This document shows positions 20,658-33,330 of a stretch of 64,000 nt of DNA, in pieces. The stretch comes from Calliphora vicina. Its lineage: Eukaryota; Arthropoda; Insecta; Diptera; Calliphoridae. The position numbers and the translations under genes were made by a program. The DNA lies in assembly GCF_958450345.1 (NCBI RefSeq), contig NC_088780.1, forward strand, positions 121,286,226 to 121,350,225. Reading direction: 5' to 3'. Positions within the stretch are counted from its first letter, which is position 1, and each line of letters opens with the position of its first letter. The notes below the pieces were generated by a model. That model made no database searches and had not been told where the DNA came from. It worked only from the letters and a program-made list of their open reading frames with translations.

Positions 20658-22031
20658 CACAGTCATTGCCATAAATACAATGCAAAACTAAACAGTAAAG
20701 AGTATTAAACACACAGATCTTGTTGTGTATTCTGCACAAATTTTTGGAAAAAATTGTTTTGAGGTTTTTTTTTTACTCACAGTTATTTTCTAAAGTTAAC
20801 TGTAGAAAAACTAATAACGAAAGAAGGAATAACTTCAACTTACTTTAAAGCTTGTCATTTTTTTTTAGCATTTACGACGAAAGTATGACAAAAAAAGAAA
20901 CAAAATAGAAAACAAACAAAAATTGCCATTTGGTATTCTGTTTGTTAGCTAATCGACAACGCCAAAAAAAGAAAGAAAAAAACTTGACTCAAAGTATGGT
21001 AAATGACTGAAAACATTCACTCTCTAGAAGAAACAAAAAAAAAAAAAAACCTTGAATAAATTCTTCAACCATTTACCATTTTGTACATGAATTTTTCGAC
21101 TTTGAATGCAACTGTAAATGGTCCATAATGCAGCAACGTTTTTTGTACATTTCGACGAAACACTCACAGAAATCAGCAGCAGTAGCAATAGAATAAGTAC
21201 TAAATAGAAGAACAAAACTACATTGCAACGTTTATTTGGCGCCAAAAGTTTTTATCGCAAATAATTTGTTTTAAAATCTGTAAGTATAGAAAGCGGAGAA
21301 AGAATTTTGAAAATAAAAAAAAAAATACTTAATAAGAGGAAAATGTTAAATACACACATACAAATTCGTTTTCTTCGGAATTTTGCCAAAAAACATTGTA
21401 AACACGAACATTATCGGATGAAGTTAAAGTTTTTGAAAATAATAAATGCAGCTACAATAAGACAATTATGGGGGGAAAACCTTAAGTATAGTATGTACTT
21501 TCTTCTATTGTCGAGTAGAAAACATTCGAATAGTCAATGAAAATACATATATAGGTTTTATTCGAATGAATAAAATTTTTAAATTTAGCTGTTTGTCCTG
21601 GGTCAGACCGTTCGATCCAAAGTTGAAAAAAATTGACAATGATATCGGTAAAAACTTTAGATCCTTAAGAAGACTGACCCATAACTGTGTCTGCCAAATT
21701 TTTAAAAACCGAAAAAACGGATTTTCTACGACTTTTCGGTTTTTTCTGAACCGGTTTTTCATCAAATTGTTCATATAAGTAACCGAATAACCAGCATTCT
21801 AAAATTTGCATAAACAGAATATTGTTGAACAATGTGATAGAAAACTGGAAAATTATAATACAAATCTGTCAGTTTTTTTATTGATAGTTGTAAGAGCATG
21901 TGATCCTATTATCAGCGGGTAAAGAGAGATATGTTGCGGCCCTTTAAACCGCTATATTTTGTAGTCGCACAAATTGCCGGTTCCAGTAAACTAATATGTT
22001 TTTAAACACTTGCTGTGGAACGCTGAATTCA
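20658..22031. other. AT-rich DNA, no gene seen
   Basis: Overlapping frames on both strands at 21505-21778 have no recognised motif. A local palindromic stretch AAAACCGAAAAAACGG/CGGTTTTTTCTGAACCGG lies at about 21705-21760. No repeat family was assigned. Confidence 0.4.
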
Positions 22032-22714
22032 TTATACCCTACACCACCATAATGGGGAGGGTATAATGCGTTTGTACAGATGTTTATAACGCCCAAAAAT
22101 ATTGGTCTAACAGCCAACTTAAAGAATACCGGTTGACCTAGAATCACTTCCAGATTCGATTAAACGATGTCCGCCCTTCTGGCTGGCTGGCTGTCCATGT
22201 AAACCTTGTGCACAAAGTATAGGTAGCAATTTTGAATATATTTCGATCAAGTTTGGTACATATAAGTTTTTCGACCCAAGGACCAAGCCTATTTTGAAAC
22301 TGGCTGAAATCGGTCCATTATCGGTCGAAATTGGACTTTATCGGTCATAAATGTTTAATTTATATATGTATCTCCACAAATTTCGCTCCAAATTAGTTTT
22401 ATATATAGGAAATTCATGTCACCAAATTTTGTTACGATCGGTCCATAACCAGTCATAGGTCACATATAGACCCGCTTCCGAAAATCACTTTAACGTGCAT
22501 AAATCTCTTAAAAATGTTGGTATACACACAAAATTCAACATAAATAACTTCCATATAGACATTAATCACACGACCTAATTTCATGGTTATCGGTCCATAA
22601 TTGGTCATAGCTCCCATTTAAGGCCCACTTCCGAAAATCACTCACGAATCTTAATTATTGAAATTTTAAAAGAAAAATGTTTTTGCTCATTTACAATACT
22701 TTCTTACTTGTTTT
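22032..22714 (+). mobile_element. Helentron family A, hairpin lost
   Basis: Begins TATACCCTACACCACCATAA/TGGGGAGGGTATAATG and ends CAATACTTTCTTACTTGTTTT. The body (CGATGTCCGCCCTTCTGGCT, GGTCATAAATGTTTAATTTA, CTTCCGAAAATCACT) is standard for the family. The 3' hairpin stem before ACTTTCTTACTTG is deleted, which would make this copy unable to move if the hairpin is needed as in known Helentrons. Confidence 0.85.
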
Positions 22715-25700
22715 AAAGTAAATTTTTTGTACTAGAAAAACATATGTGTATAATTATATGGCCTGTGCATTGAAGGCCTTTAATTTTTGTACCGCTATAT
22801 AGTTCAGCAACTTTGTATTGCAGCGTATACACATATATACTGCTACATGTTAGTCTTGTTTTCAGCTTTAAATCTCTACAAGTAATATTTTGTTGAGCCT
22901 TGCCTTGTTGTGTAGTTCATTGCATTCTTTTGTGCATCTTTATGTGTTTAAGGATTTTTAACTTTAACCATATTTTGAATGTTTTTGTTTTGTAACATTT
23001 TATTGGCTGTGTTTCCGTCTAGCCTGGCTTTTTATTCCAACTTTTAACATTAAATATATGTACATAAGTAAAGTATATTTTTTTCTGTATTTCAATGACT
23101 GCATAAAATCTTTCCGCATATCCTCTAACAGGAATATTCCCGTATTGTTTACTTGCTTATTAAGTAAAGTGAAGTAAAGATTTTTTTCTTTTTAAAATAA
23201 TAAGTATAACAGCGTAATGTGATATTGTGATTATTATGGTTAAAGTTTGTTATTTTTTTTTACAAAATTTTTATATATTTGAATTAAAAACATAAGATTT
23301 TCTATGCTTTTAACCCCATTTTTTTTTTTGAAGTATGTTTAAGTAGAAAAATATAATTGGCTTTAGTTGAAAAGTCTTTATTAATCACAGTTTTGTATTT
23401 ATATCTTACATGTGTGTTCTTTAGTACTTGTAAATCCCGCCTTTAATTATTTGTTTTGTATAAAAAGGGCGTTTCCCCCCATTTTGTTTAAACACCTTTT
23501 GAAAATAATTTACGGTCCCTTCGTTTTAAATAGCATCTTTTTATATTGAATTTCCTTTCTATATAAAAATGTTTAATTTATTATTCTTTGTTTCAATAGC
23601 ATTTTGACATAAAAGAGAGTTGCTTTATTTTCAGTTGTTTTACCCTTATGTATATTTTAATAATTATACGTAGTAACAAAAAATCATTTGTTCGCAGAAG
23701 AGAGTAAAATATAAAAATTACATTTTAGTCCAATAAAATCTTGTAGGAGATTTTAAAATGAATTGATCGAATTTAAATCACCTGTTTCAGAGTGATAATA
23801 TCATAACACAATATCATTGTCTAAACCTGTCGTCTGTAAACACCTTTATATGTATTGTATTCGAAGCTAAGAATGTGTAAAATAAAGAATGTTTTACATA
23901 GGCTGTCCTCAAATTTATGAAAGAAAAGTAATTTTTATATTGTAATTATTTATTGAAACATAAATTACACAGAATTGGGGTTATGTATGGAGTAGAACAA
24001 AATGAACAAAAGCTATTTACGGCTTGGAGAAAATGTACGCCCTATTTTCTCGAATTTGATCATGACCGGAATTACGGTAGAGTGATGATTTCATTCCACC
24101 ATAATTTTTCCACAATCACATGAGGTTTTTTAAACTTAAAAACACTGAATTTTGGACGAAAACTCGTTTAAAATTAAATGAAAAATTTGTTACTCCCTGA
24201 GTTGAAGGTTTTGTTTTCGGCATAGAATTTGGAACGTATCACTAAACAGGGCATATAGTGTATATTGATCTGCTCTATAAATGAAGTTATAATGGTGTTA
24301 GGAATTGACTTTGTCAATAGATAGACTCTACTGTTGTGGCGTGAACACTGGAATCTTTTGTGGAATTTTTAATTTTGGTGATTACACCGTGAACCTTTTC
24401 TCGTACATGTTGGATGTGTTTAGAATCATAAATCCACACTAATTAATTGTGATTTTATGGTGTCTGGATGTTAATGTGGAAACCTGCAATTGGTTTGCAT
24501 CTTTAATGGAATATGAATTTAAATTAAATGCTAAAACCTTTCCATTGTCATTAAAGTAGGAATGAATACTTCATTATAACTAAAACTTCCCTGTCGTAAA
24601 ACATAAGTGGGGCGCTTAACTATTTCACACATGATTCCAATTTGCATGATCCTATTGATTATTGGATGAACTACAGTAATACCAGTCTCTATTTATCAAT
24701 AAGGCTTGAGGATTTCTCCAATTTATTTGAGGTAAATATTATGAGTTGGATTGAACGTCATCTCCGAAAATGACATGAATGTATTTTGAGAGCTGAACCT
24801 TCGTTAGGGACTTGATGTTGTTCATCTCTTAATGAGATGCTTCGATTAGAACAAATGAGATGTATCATAAGTAGCGTGAGTATAAACCAATTTTTGAACG
24901 CTCATCCCGCTTAGTAAGCCAAAATGCTGCTTGTTAATGCTTCAAAATGCTGGTTTTGACTCGTTTTTGGAATGATTTTAGAACTAGTTCTTAAATCAAT
25001 GATTGTTTTTTGAAATTGTCTCCTACATTGTCTCCTATCCTTAGACAAAATATAATATATATGTGTACAAAAATATGGCTTATTACCGTTATTATTAGCT
25101 ATTTGGAAACTAATATGTGGATATGACCAAGAACAGACCTTTTACTAGATATCTTAAGCTTTTATTTTAATTCTGAAAATTTTAAATAAAGTTTTTTTTT
25201 AATTTCATCATTTATCTGAATTGTTTTTTACCTCGGCTGTTATCTGCAGGCTTGATTGGACCATTCACAATATGTTTCGTTTAAACGTTGTTGATTTTGT
25301 CGAAACCTAAGTATACATTCCATTGAATATAAAATATGAGATTAATTTAGAAATCCTGATTTTTGATACAATCATTTTCAAAATACCGCCTTATCAACCC
25401 TACATAAACCACTTTTTGCTAAAAACCATTTGGAATATGTAGATGTGGTATTTATAGTAAAAGTATTTCACACAAGATTTAAGAGGAAACTTAAATCTAT
25501 TAATCATTATTCAGGCTCCCTGATCTCTCCAGTGTATTGGATGTAAATATTCTGGGTAGGATCGAACGTCTTCAAAACTACTGCGAATATGTATTCTTAG
25601 ACTAGAACCTTCGCTACGGCCTTGGGTTCCATATTCAGGAGAACTAAAACATCTCTTGACTGTTATTGATCCCTTGACAATATTTCTAGGATAAGAAGAA

Positions 25701-26430
25701 ATTAAATTTCTAGTAGATGTACTTTGGTTCCAATCCCAAAGTTATACAAATTTGTGTTTTCATAATAAAGCGAAATATATTTTTTATAATATCTTGCCCT
25801 CATACAATGAAAAACCGTTATTTAATTTATGGTTTAGATTTGACGCGAAAAGTGTGTGAAGTTCCAGAAATATTTGCACATATTTTTGTTTAAAACTTTC
25901 TATAAAACGGATGCTCAACTAAATAACCTATAGTTCAAAATTTCTGCTTAAATGTACTTTACTGTAGATAACACACTATAACACTAAACTATGTTGCGAT
26001 AGACCTTTAATTTATTTCTAAATTGTTTTTTTTTTTGCTTAGAAATTATTGAAATCACGACACAGTAGGGTACTTATACTTATAAAGTAATACAGACCTT
26101 TGTCAACGCAATTTTTGTATTCAAAAACGACGACAGAGCCACCAAATATCCAGCTATATTTGAAACCACAGTGATACCCAACCGTACTGGCAGCTTAAAA
26201 TAATGTAAACATTTTTGGAGGAGGCATTGTTTGCCATCGAAATTTTCATAGAGCTAAACTTTCATATAGTCAGGTGCAACTCTCGAACTGGAATCCTTTG
26301 TCTAAACCAAAATCCAAATACCGTTTTTTGTGCACATAGATAAGCAGTATAGTATAAAAAAACTTAAATAAAACTTTCATTATACATAGTTAGAAAAATC
26401 CATAAAAATTGGGCCTCCCCAATTCATGCA
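22715..26430. other. Unique AT-rich DNA with one diverged direct-repeat pair
   Basis: No gene recognised in 3.7 kb. Segments at about 24705-24860 and 25508-25665 are related at roughly two bases in three (shared words GTAAATATT, ATCGAACGTC or ATTGAACGTC, GAACCTTCG), spaced ~0.8 kb, suggesting remains of an old duplicated repeat. Confidence 0.4.
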
Positions 26431-27232
26431 TATCGTCACCTTAAATGCAAGACGTAACTACACAAAAATTCAAAATCGAGATTTGGACTGATTATGGTTC
26501 TTTTTGGGATAAAAAAATTACAACTTTCTGAAAGAAATTCAAACGGTCATTTGACTGTATTATTATTAAGTATACCGTTTTTTGCTTCTCCTGTAAAAAA
26601 AAACAAGTAAGAGTGCTATATTCGGCTGTGCCGAATCTTATATACCCTTCACCAAATTATACTTCAAAATTTTAAATATTTTAAGGTAAACAAAATTTAA
26701 TTTTTTTTCCAGTTGTTTTTTTTTATTTTATGGAAAAATATTTTTTTCGATTGTTATTTTAATTTTTTTTGTTTTTTTTTTTTGTTTTATATACGTCGTT
26801 GCAAATGTCTTTGAAATATCTATCATTAGATATCCATATTGTCTATATTAATGTCTTAGTAATCCAGATATATGTCAAAAATAGGTAAAAAATCGGGGTT
26901 GTCTTGGTTTTTTCCTCATATCTCAGCCATTTGTGGACCGATTTTGCTGATTTTAAATAGCAAAATTCTCGAAAGCATGTCTGACAGAATTATTAAAGAT
27001 TTGGATCCAGAAGATATCTGGGGTCTTCAGAAAATTAATTTCAACAGACAGACGGACATGGCTTAATCGACTCTGCTATCTATAAGGCTCCAGAATATAA
27101 ATACTTTATAGGGTCGGAAATGAAAAATGTAGAAATTACAAACGGAATGACAAACTTATATATACCCTTCTCACGAAGGTGAAGGGTTTAATAAAAATGT
27201 AGTTACGTCCGTTTGCATTTAAGGTGACGATA
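26431..27232. mobile_element. MITE with TATCGTCACC ends, filled by a Helentron
   Basis: Left end TATCGTCACCTTAAATGCAA then ACGTAACTACA; the right end is its inverse (TGTAGTTACGTCC, GTTTGCATTTAAGGTGACGA). Almost everything between is the family C Helentron at 26599-27190. Without it the element would be about 210 bp. No target duplication is evident. Confidence 0.65.
26599..27190 (-). mobile_element. Helentron family C
   Basis: AACAAGTAAGAGTGC, hairpin ATTCGGC-TGT-GCCGAAT and ATACCCTTCACC at the left. At the right is the 5' paired block TATACCCTTCTCACGAAGG/GAAGGGTTT. It shares with 4220-4964 the words CTCGAAAGCATGTCTGACAG and GGATCCAGAAGATATCTGGG. A short frame at 26872-27066 crosses these words but has no independent support as a gene. 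Confidence 0.8.
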
Positions 27233-27236
27233 TATT

Positions 27237-28119
27237 TATACCCTACACCACCATAGTGGGGAGGGTATAATGCGTTTGTACAGATGTTTGTAACGCCCAA
27301 AAATATTAGTCTATCACCCACCTTAAAGTATACCGATCGACTTAGAATCACTTTCCGAGTCAATTAAACGATGTCCGTCCGTCCGCCCGTCCGTCTAGCT
27401 GTCCATGTAAACCTTGTGCGCAGAGTACAGGTCGCAATTTTGAAGATATTTGGATAAAATTTGGTATATATAATTGTTTTGGCCTAATGACAGAGCCTAT
27501 TGAAACTGGCAGAAATCGGTCCATTATTTCACCTAGTCCCCATACAAATGACCTCCCGAAATTGGACTTGATCGGTCATAAATGTTTAATTTATATAGGT
27601 ATCTATACAAATTTTGCTCCAAATTTTATATGTACGTAATTCATGTCACAAAATTTTATTATGATCGGTTCATAATTAGTCATAGCTCCCATATAAGACC
27701 CGCATCCGAAAATCACTTTAACGTGAATAAATCACCTAAAAATGTTGGTATACACATAAAATTCAACATAAAGAACTTCAATATAGACACGAATCACACG
27801 ACCTAATTTCATGGTGATCGGTCCATGATTGGTAATAGCTCCCATATAAGGCCCACTTCCGAAAATATCTTTAAATCTCTTAAAAGTGTTGGTATACATA
27901 AAATTCAACACAAATAACTTTCATATAGACATAAATAACATAATATAATTTCATGGCGATCGGTCCTTAATTACTCATAGCTCCCATCATAGCACTCTTC
28001 CGAAATTCATTCACGAAAATAAATTATTGAAATTTTAAAAGAAAAATGATTTTGCTCATTTACTTAGTGTAGGGTATTATATGGTCGGGCTTGACCGACC
28101 ATACTTTCTTGCTTGTTTT
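27237..28119 (+). mobile_element. Helentron family A, long form
   Basis: Complete copy: 5' block TATACCCTACACCACCATAG/TGGGGAGGGTATAATG; CGATGTCCGTCCGTCCGCCC; 3' hairpin TATGGTCGG/CCGACCATA (one loop change), then CTTGCTTGTTTT. At 883 bp it is longer than other copies because an internal ~130-bp segment (CTTCCGAAAATA through CATAGCTCCCAT) appears three times in diverged form. Its 5' end touches the MITE/Helentron pair ending at 27232. Confidence 0.85.
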
Positions 28120-28231
28120 ATTTTGCTATGTGTATTTTAAAATACACCTAGATTCTCTGGCGGCAATCGAACCCGCAACCTTGAAATTGATAGCACAGCA
28201 CACTATCGTCTAGTCTATCGAGGCACACTAT
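28120..28231 (-). repeat. tRNA-headed SINE
   Basis: On the minus strand: GTGCCTCGATAGACTAGACG, then GGTTGCGGGTTCGATTGCC, a typical RNA polymerase III B box with a T-arm-like stem, followed by AGGTGTATTTTAAAATACAC. The anticodon and acceptor stems do not pair as a tRNA, so this is a tRNA-derived SINE and not a tRNA gene. It stops at the Helentron boundary, so its tail may be truncated. A relative is at 57395-57626. Confidence 0.65.
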
Positions 28232-28742
28232 CACATAAACCATATTACAGATACCAAATTAGTTTTCTTTAATACCTTTTCTCAATATGTTACAAATGCT
28301 GTGACAAATTGGAAATAATCTTGTACCTTTAGCACTTTATCGGAGGCTACAAAACAGAAGTTGAGATAAGAAATTTATGTAACACCTTATCATAAATGCA
28401 TAAGGAAATAGCCTTAGAGGCATAATACTAGACGCATGTAAATACACACACAAAAGAGAGTAAATTACGTATATTTACATGCTTAGATGTACGTACACAC
28501 TCCCATACACATAGATATTCACAGTGTCTTGGTATCGTTTGTTGTATAAAATTAAAGAACTAAAGAAAACACTAGTCCACTAGCACAGCAAATAACAGCA
28601 GTGCACTCTTTATACAACCATTATATGAATAAATTTATGTACCTTTCATTTGTGCACTAACATACTCAAAATACTCACACACACCGTTACAGGTATTTAT
28701 GTATATTTGTGTAAATAAATAAACAAACTCATACACTCTCAC
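28232..28742. other. AT-rich DNA, no gene seen
   Basis: Unique AT-rich sequence between a SINE and the next TIR element; nothing recognised. Confidence 0.4.
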
Positions 28743-30200
28743 ATATGGGCAATTCCATGTCATAGTACGTGACATTTGTACGCCTATAGAGTGGAATATA
28801 TTTTGCAAAAATAAGATTATCTGAAAAATAATTTGATCTTTATGTTCCATTCAGAGGGTACTATATTTTAAAAAAATAATAATAAGTTCTTTCGAAACAT
28901 TGTTGTCCAAAATATCGAGCAAAGTAAGGGTATGTCGTACTTGACATAAAACGGAAGTAATTTTGAGGTACATGTAGGAATATGCGAAAATTTGCGAATC
29001 GTGAGAGGCAAATTTCTTATACTAAACCAAATATTTTTCATTTAGAATCCGTCATATTTAAATAAAAACCAATAAGAAAGTATTGTCGGTCAAGCCCGAC
29101 CATATAATACCCTACACTAAGTAAAAGAGCAAAAACATTTTTCTTTTAAAATTTCAATAATTTATATTCGTGAGTGATTTTCGGAAGTGGGCCTTATATG
29201 GGTGCTCTGACCAATTATGGACCGATCACCATGAAATTAGGTCGTATGATTTATGTCTATATGAAAATTTACTATGTTGAATTTTGTGTGTATACCAACA
29301 TTTTTAAGCGATTTATGCACGTTAAAGTGATTTTCGGAAGCGGGTCTATATGGGAGCTATGACTAATTATGAACCGATCGTAACAAAACTTGGTAACTTG
29401 AATTTTGTATATATAGAACTTATTTGAAGCACAATTTGTATAGATACATATGTATATAAATTAAACATTTATGACCGATAAAGTCCAACTTCGGAAGGAT
29501 ATTTGTATGGGGGCTAGGTGAAATAATGGACGGATTTCAGCCAGTTTCAATAGGGTTGGTCCTTGGGCCGAAAAAGTAATATGTACCAAATTTAATCGCA
29601 ATATCTTCAAAATTGCGACCTTTAGTCTGCGCACAAGGTTTACGTGGACAGCCAGCCAGCCAGACGGACGGACGGACAATGTTTAATCGACACAGAAATG
29701 ATTCTAAGTCGATCGGTATACTTTAAGGTGGCTGTTAGACTAATATTTTTGGCCGTTACAAACATCTGCACAAACGCATAATACCCTCCCCATTATGGTG
29801 GTGTAGGGTATAACAATGTTTGGATGATTTTATAATAAATAAAATTTAATATCGTACGTGACAGATTTATCTCCTATAGTAAAACAATATATATTCTGTA
29901 AATATATGTATTCAAAAACTAAAAAAATAAATAGAAAATATATATTCGGTTTAATTAACATTTTGATAATAGCAAAATAAAACAATCAGAGTCAAATTCA
30001 TTTCATACTTCATGTTAATTGGGAGCTTAGTTTTCGCCGCCTAAAACATAATAACTTAATGAAATATAGTCAGTTTAAAATATTATTTTTGCATTTAAAT
30101 GTTGTAATAAGCTCTAAATACTTTCACATAGTTAGTAATATTTTAGCGTTTTCAAGTTATCTTGAAAAAATGTTTTAAGTTCTCGTGGAATTGCCCATAT
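28743..30200. mobile_element. ATATGGGCAATTCCA element copy 2, with nested Helentron
   Basis: Both inverted ends are present: ATATGGGCAATTCCATGTC at 28743 and GTGGAATTGCCCATAT ending 30200. With the Helentron at 29067-29812 removed the element is about 710 bp. It holds the GTACGTGACA motifs seen in copies 1 and 3. No target duplication is visible. Confidence 0.8.
29067..29812 (-). mobile_element. Helentron family A, nested
   Basis: Complete minus-strand copy: AATAAGAAAGTATTGTCGG/CCGACCATA hairpin at the left, ATACCCTCCCCATTATGG/GTGTAGGGTATAA at the right. It split the host repeat exactly between AAATAAAAAC and TTTGGATGATTTTATAATA, as shown by the unsplit copies at 18150 and 35500. Frames at 29174-29362 and 29461-29679 lie inside it and are not genes. 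Confidence 0.85.
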
Positions 30201-30620
30201 AACAATGTTATAATTTCAATAATTTAAAAGATTTAAAAAAAATTACGCAACGTACAAAAGAAGGATTTTACCGTTGCATTCATGAAAAGTACGTGAATGT
30301 ATATGGGTGTGCGTGTTCATGTGTAAATGTTGAAAATCCATTTAGAAGTTGGAAAATTGCAGAAACAATTATGAAATTTACAAAATTATTTACAATGACA
30401 CCCTAGAGCAGTGAATGTGTATATAAAGTTATTTTGAAAATATTTCAGTGCGTTTAAATAATTTTGTATACGTGCGAGGGTGCGTGCGTTACACTTTACA
30501 ATTATTTTATTTATTTCGTCTGTTTCTTTGAATTTCTATGTATAGAGCGGCATTAGAAACATATACATATATGCAAGATGACACATGATAGTGGAGCTAA
30601 CAATAATAGATCTATGTAAT
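30201..30620. other. AT-rich DNA, no gene seen
   Basis: Unique AT-rich sequence with no gene or repeat recognised. Confidence 0.4.
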
Positions 30621-30628
30621 ATGTGTAT

Positions 30629-32220
30629 TAGAGTGCTCCAAAAAAATAAAATTGCAAATTTTGACCGTCCCCCCCTCTAGAATTGTTCTATGTATTGTAG
30701 AAACACATTGTGTAAAATATTAGGATGATAGGATAACGTTAACTGGTGGCGCAACGACGCTGAAGTTTTGAGGTGCGTTTACAAGGGGCAAATATGCAAT
30801 TTTTTCAGTTTTTGTAAAAATTTTGCCATTAAATAATGACTTTTACAATTTAATTTAAAAAAATCAAAATGTGTACGTAATTGTCGTTATAATAAGATAT
30901 AAAAGACAAAAATTGGTGAAAAAATGTTAAAGTTATTAAAAAATCGCCAGGCCATTAACGTGTCTCAGGCCACTAGAACAAGAAATTTATGAACAAAATT
31001 AACATATTTTGAGAAATATTAAAATAAAAGCTTATTATTACTTAAAATATATCCATATTTACTTGTATATGAGTTTTTGTCCTCGTAGGATACCGTTAAC
31101 CTATTCGCAGGTATGACCAAAAAAATTAAATTTTTTTAACGGCAGTTTCAAAACTCCAATTTCAAATTTTTAAAAATTTTGTTAAACAAATTTCAGAATT
31201 TATAATAGGGAATAAAAATGTGAAAAAACTATGTCAATACCTCCTATAGTTTTTCCGTACCTGCGATATAAATTTTGCGATTTTCGAGAAAAACTAATTT
31301 TTTGGCCATATTTTGGGGAATGACCAGAATTTCATTACTGTAATGATTTTTAAGTAAAAGCTATTCAGAATAATATAGTCCAGGTAATTTTAAATATAGT
31401 CTGAAAGTTTTACTAAAATCGGAAAACTTTAACCCTTAAATCGTGAAGGTCAAAGGTCAATTTTTTCAATATTTGGAATTCCTCATGGAAAGATAGCGAA
31501 ATATTATATATTTTTGGGCCGATTTTGATGAAACTTAAGAAAAATATAAAATGAAGTCTAGTATTCACAATAACAGTACAAAAATGGAAATTAACGCTTA
31601 AGAGTAGTTGGGGTCAAAATGAATGTGTTTTTCGTGATTTTAAAAGTTGAGGGTCATTTGGACCCCAAGTGCTATTAAGGGTTAATTTCCATTTTTGTAC
31701 TGTTATTGTGAATACTAGACTTCATTTTATATTTTTCGTAAGTTTCATCAACCAGGACAAAAACTCATATACAAGTAAATATGGATATATTTTAAGTAAA
31801 AATAAGCTTTTATTTTAATATTTATCAAAATATGTTAATTTTGTTCATAAATTTCTTGTTCTAGTGGCCTGAGACATGTTAATGGCCTGGCGATTTTTTA
31901 ATAACTTTAACATTTTTTCACCAATTTTTGTCTTTTATATCTTATTATAACGACAATTACGTACACATTTTGATTTTTTTAAATTAAATTGTAAAAGTCA
32001 TTATTTAATGGCAAAATTTTTACAAAAACTGAAAAAATTGCATATTTTCCCCTTGTAAATGCACCTCAAAACTTCAGCGTCGTTGCGCCACCAGTTAACG
32101 TTATCCTATCATCCTAATATTTTACACAACGTGTTTCTACAATACATAGAACAATTCTAGAGGGGGGGACGGCCTGTACCTAGAAAGTTTTTTTCGTCCA
32201 TACAATCTTGGAGCACTCTA
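30629..32220. mobile_element. Large foldback hAT MITE (TAGAGTGCTCC ends)
   Basis: A 1592-bp element with ends TAGAGTGCTCCAA / TTGGAGCACTCTA and an exact 8-bp duplication ATGTGTAT (30621-30628 and 32221-32228). The outer arms, about 470 bp each (30629-31100 and 31745-32220), are nearly perfect inverted copies, e.g. GGCGCAACGACGCTGAAGTT at the left and its inverse at the right. A second inverted pair lies nearer the centre (about 31530-31595 and 31680-31750). No transposase frame. A diverged relative is at 59478-61225. Confidence 0.9.
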
Positions 32221-32526
32221 ATGTGTATGTTGCATCTGGTAATGAATGACAGAGAATTGAAAATTGTTACAAATATACCTAAAATAATAATATTTTTAAT
32301 TAGGATATTGAAGGTAAAGGGTAATAAATATTTCGAATACCATATTTTTTCATATAAAGAGTGATCCAGAAAAAACTCATACCTTTATTAAGTTCAATAA
32401 AACTTAAACCGTTTAATATAAAAATTCTCAAAAAGACGTATGTAAATTTATTCAAATATTGAACAAATTCATTAAACATACTATTCGCGAAAAATGTAAG
32501 AGTTATATCGGTCAAAACAAAATTAA

Positions 32527-33274
32527 TATAATCCCGGCGTTTCGCTGGGTCAGGTCTATGAATTGAGATATATCGATTTGAAGTTTGTATGCTTCGTATT
32601 GGGGAAATTGTAATTTTTTGTGATTTTTTCATACATATTTTAAATATCAGAATATAGCAAAGTTATGTTTAGCAAAGTTGTTAAGCTCAACGGTATTTTT
32701 GGATTTCATTGAGTAGGACCCTGGAAAATCAGTTTTTCATAAATTTTTATGTAACAAAACTCAATTAAAATTATCTAATATTACACCCGGAAAAAGAATG
32801 TAGCTGTTCATGTGTTTTAACAATATTTTGGTCACTGTAATTATGTATATGATTGCGGTAACCATAATATGTTAATGCAATATATATGATTGTAGTAAAT
32901 ATATATATTTTTGGGCAGTCATATTCATGATGAATCATTATAACAAGAACAAAACAATATGGTGAAGTAATACATCATAAAAATGGTTGCCACAAACATA
33001 TACTTAATTACTATAATCATATATATGATTGCTACAATCATGTGAATGGTAACTTACACATATTATGGTTATCGAAATCATGTTGAAATGCTAATGGTAA
33101 ATATGTACAACTATATTTTTTCTCTGGGTGTAGTATGAGATGGTTTTAATTGAGTTTTGTAAGAAAACGGATGGTCAAAGTACATGAAAAACTCATAAAA
33201 AATACAATTTCTCCTATACAATTTTCCCTATATCTCGATTTCTAGACCTGACCCAGCGAAACGCCGCGACTATA
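32527..33274. mobile_element. Foldback MITE with CCCGGCGTTTCGCTGGGTCA ends
   Basis: Inverted arms: TATAATCCCGGCGTTTCGCT at the left, inverse of AGCGAAACGCCGCGACTATA at the right, with GGTCAGGTCTA and AGATATA..CGATTT further in. The centre is a second element (32784-33130). It lies in the 3' part of the Tc1-like copy 2. TATA at each edge may be part of the target or of the end. Confidence 0.7.
32784..33130. mobile_element. CAC...AGAAAAAA-type MITE with TA duplication
   Basis: Ends CACCCGGAAAAAGAATGTAG and (reverse) CACCCAGAGAAAAAATATAG, flanked by TA (32782-32783 and 33131-33132). The body is rich in TAACCATAATATG and ATCATATATATGAT inverted words and is related to 62953-63401. It splits the foldback 32527-33274 between CTCAATTAAAATTATCTAAT and GAGATGGTTTTAATTGAG. 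Confidence 0.75.
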
Positions 33275-33330
33275 TAACTTTTTCTTGTGGGAAACCCCGC
33301 AGCTTTGGACTTTGGCAAATTACTCGTAAT

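Noticed and set aside
28140..28231. Possible tRNA gene
   Set aside because: Same reasoning: B box present, but no acceptor or D stem pairing.
29174..29679. Frames on both strands within a Helentron
   Set aside because: Related frames appear in several family A copies at the same place, but DINE-1-like elements are non-coding and the frames are broken in most copies.
32300..32632. 110-codon minus-strand frame
   Set aside because: It spans the 3' untranslated part of Tc1-like copy 2 and the arm of a foldback; no protein motif.
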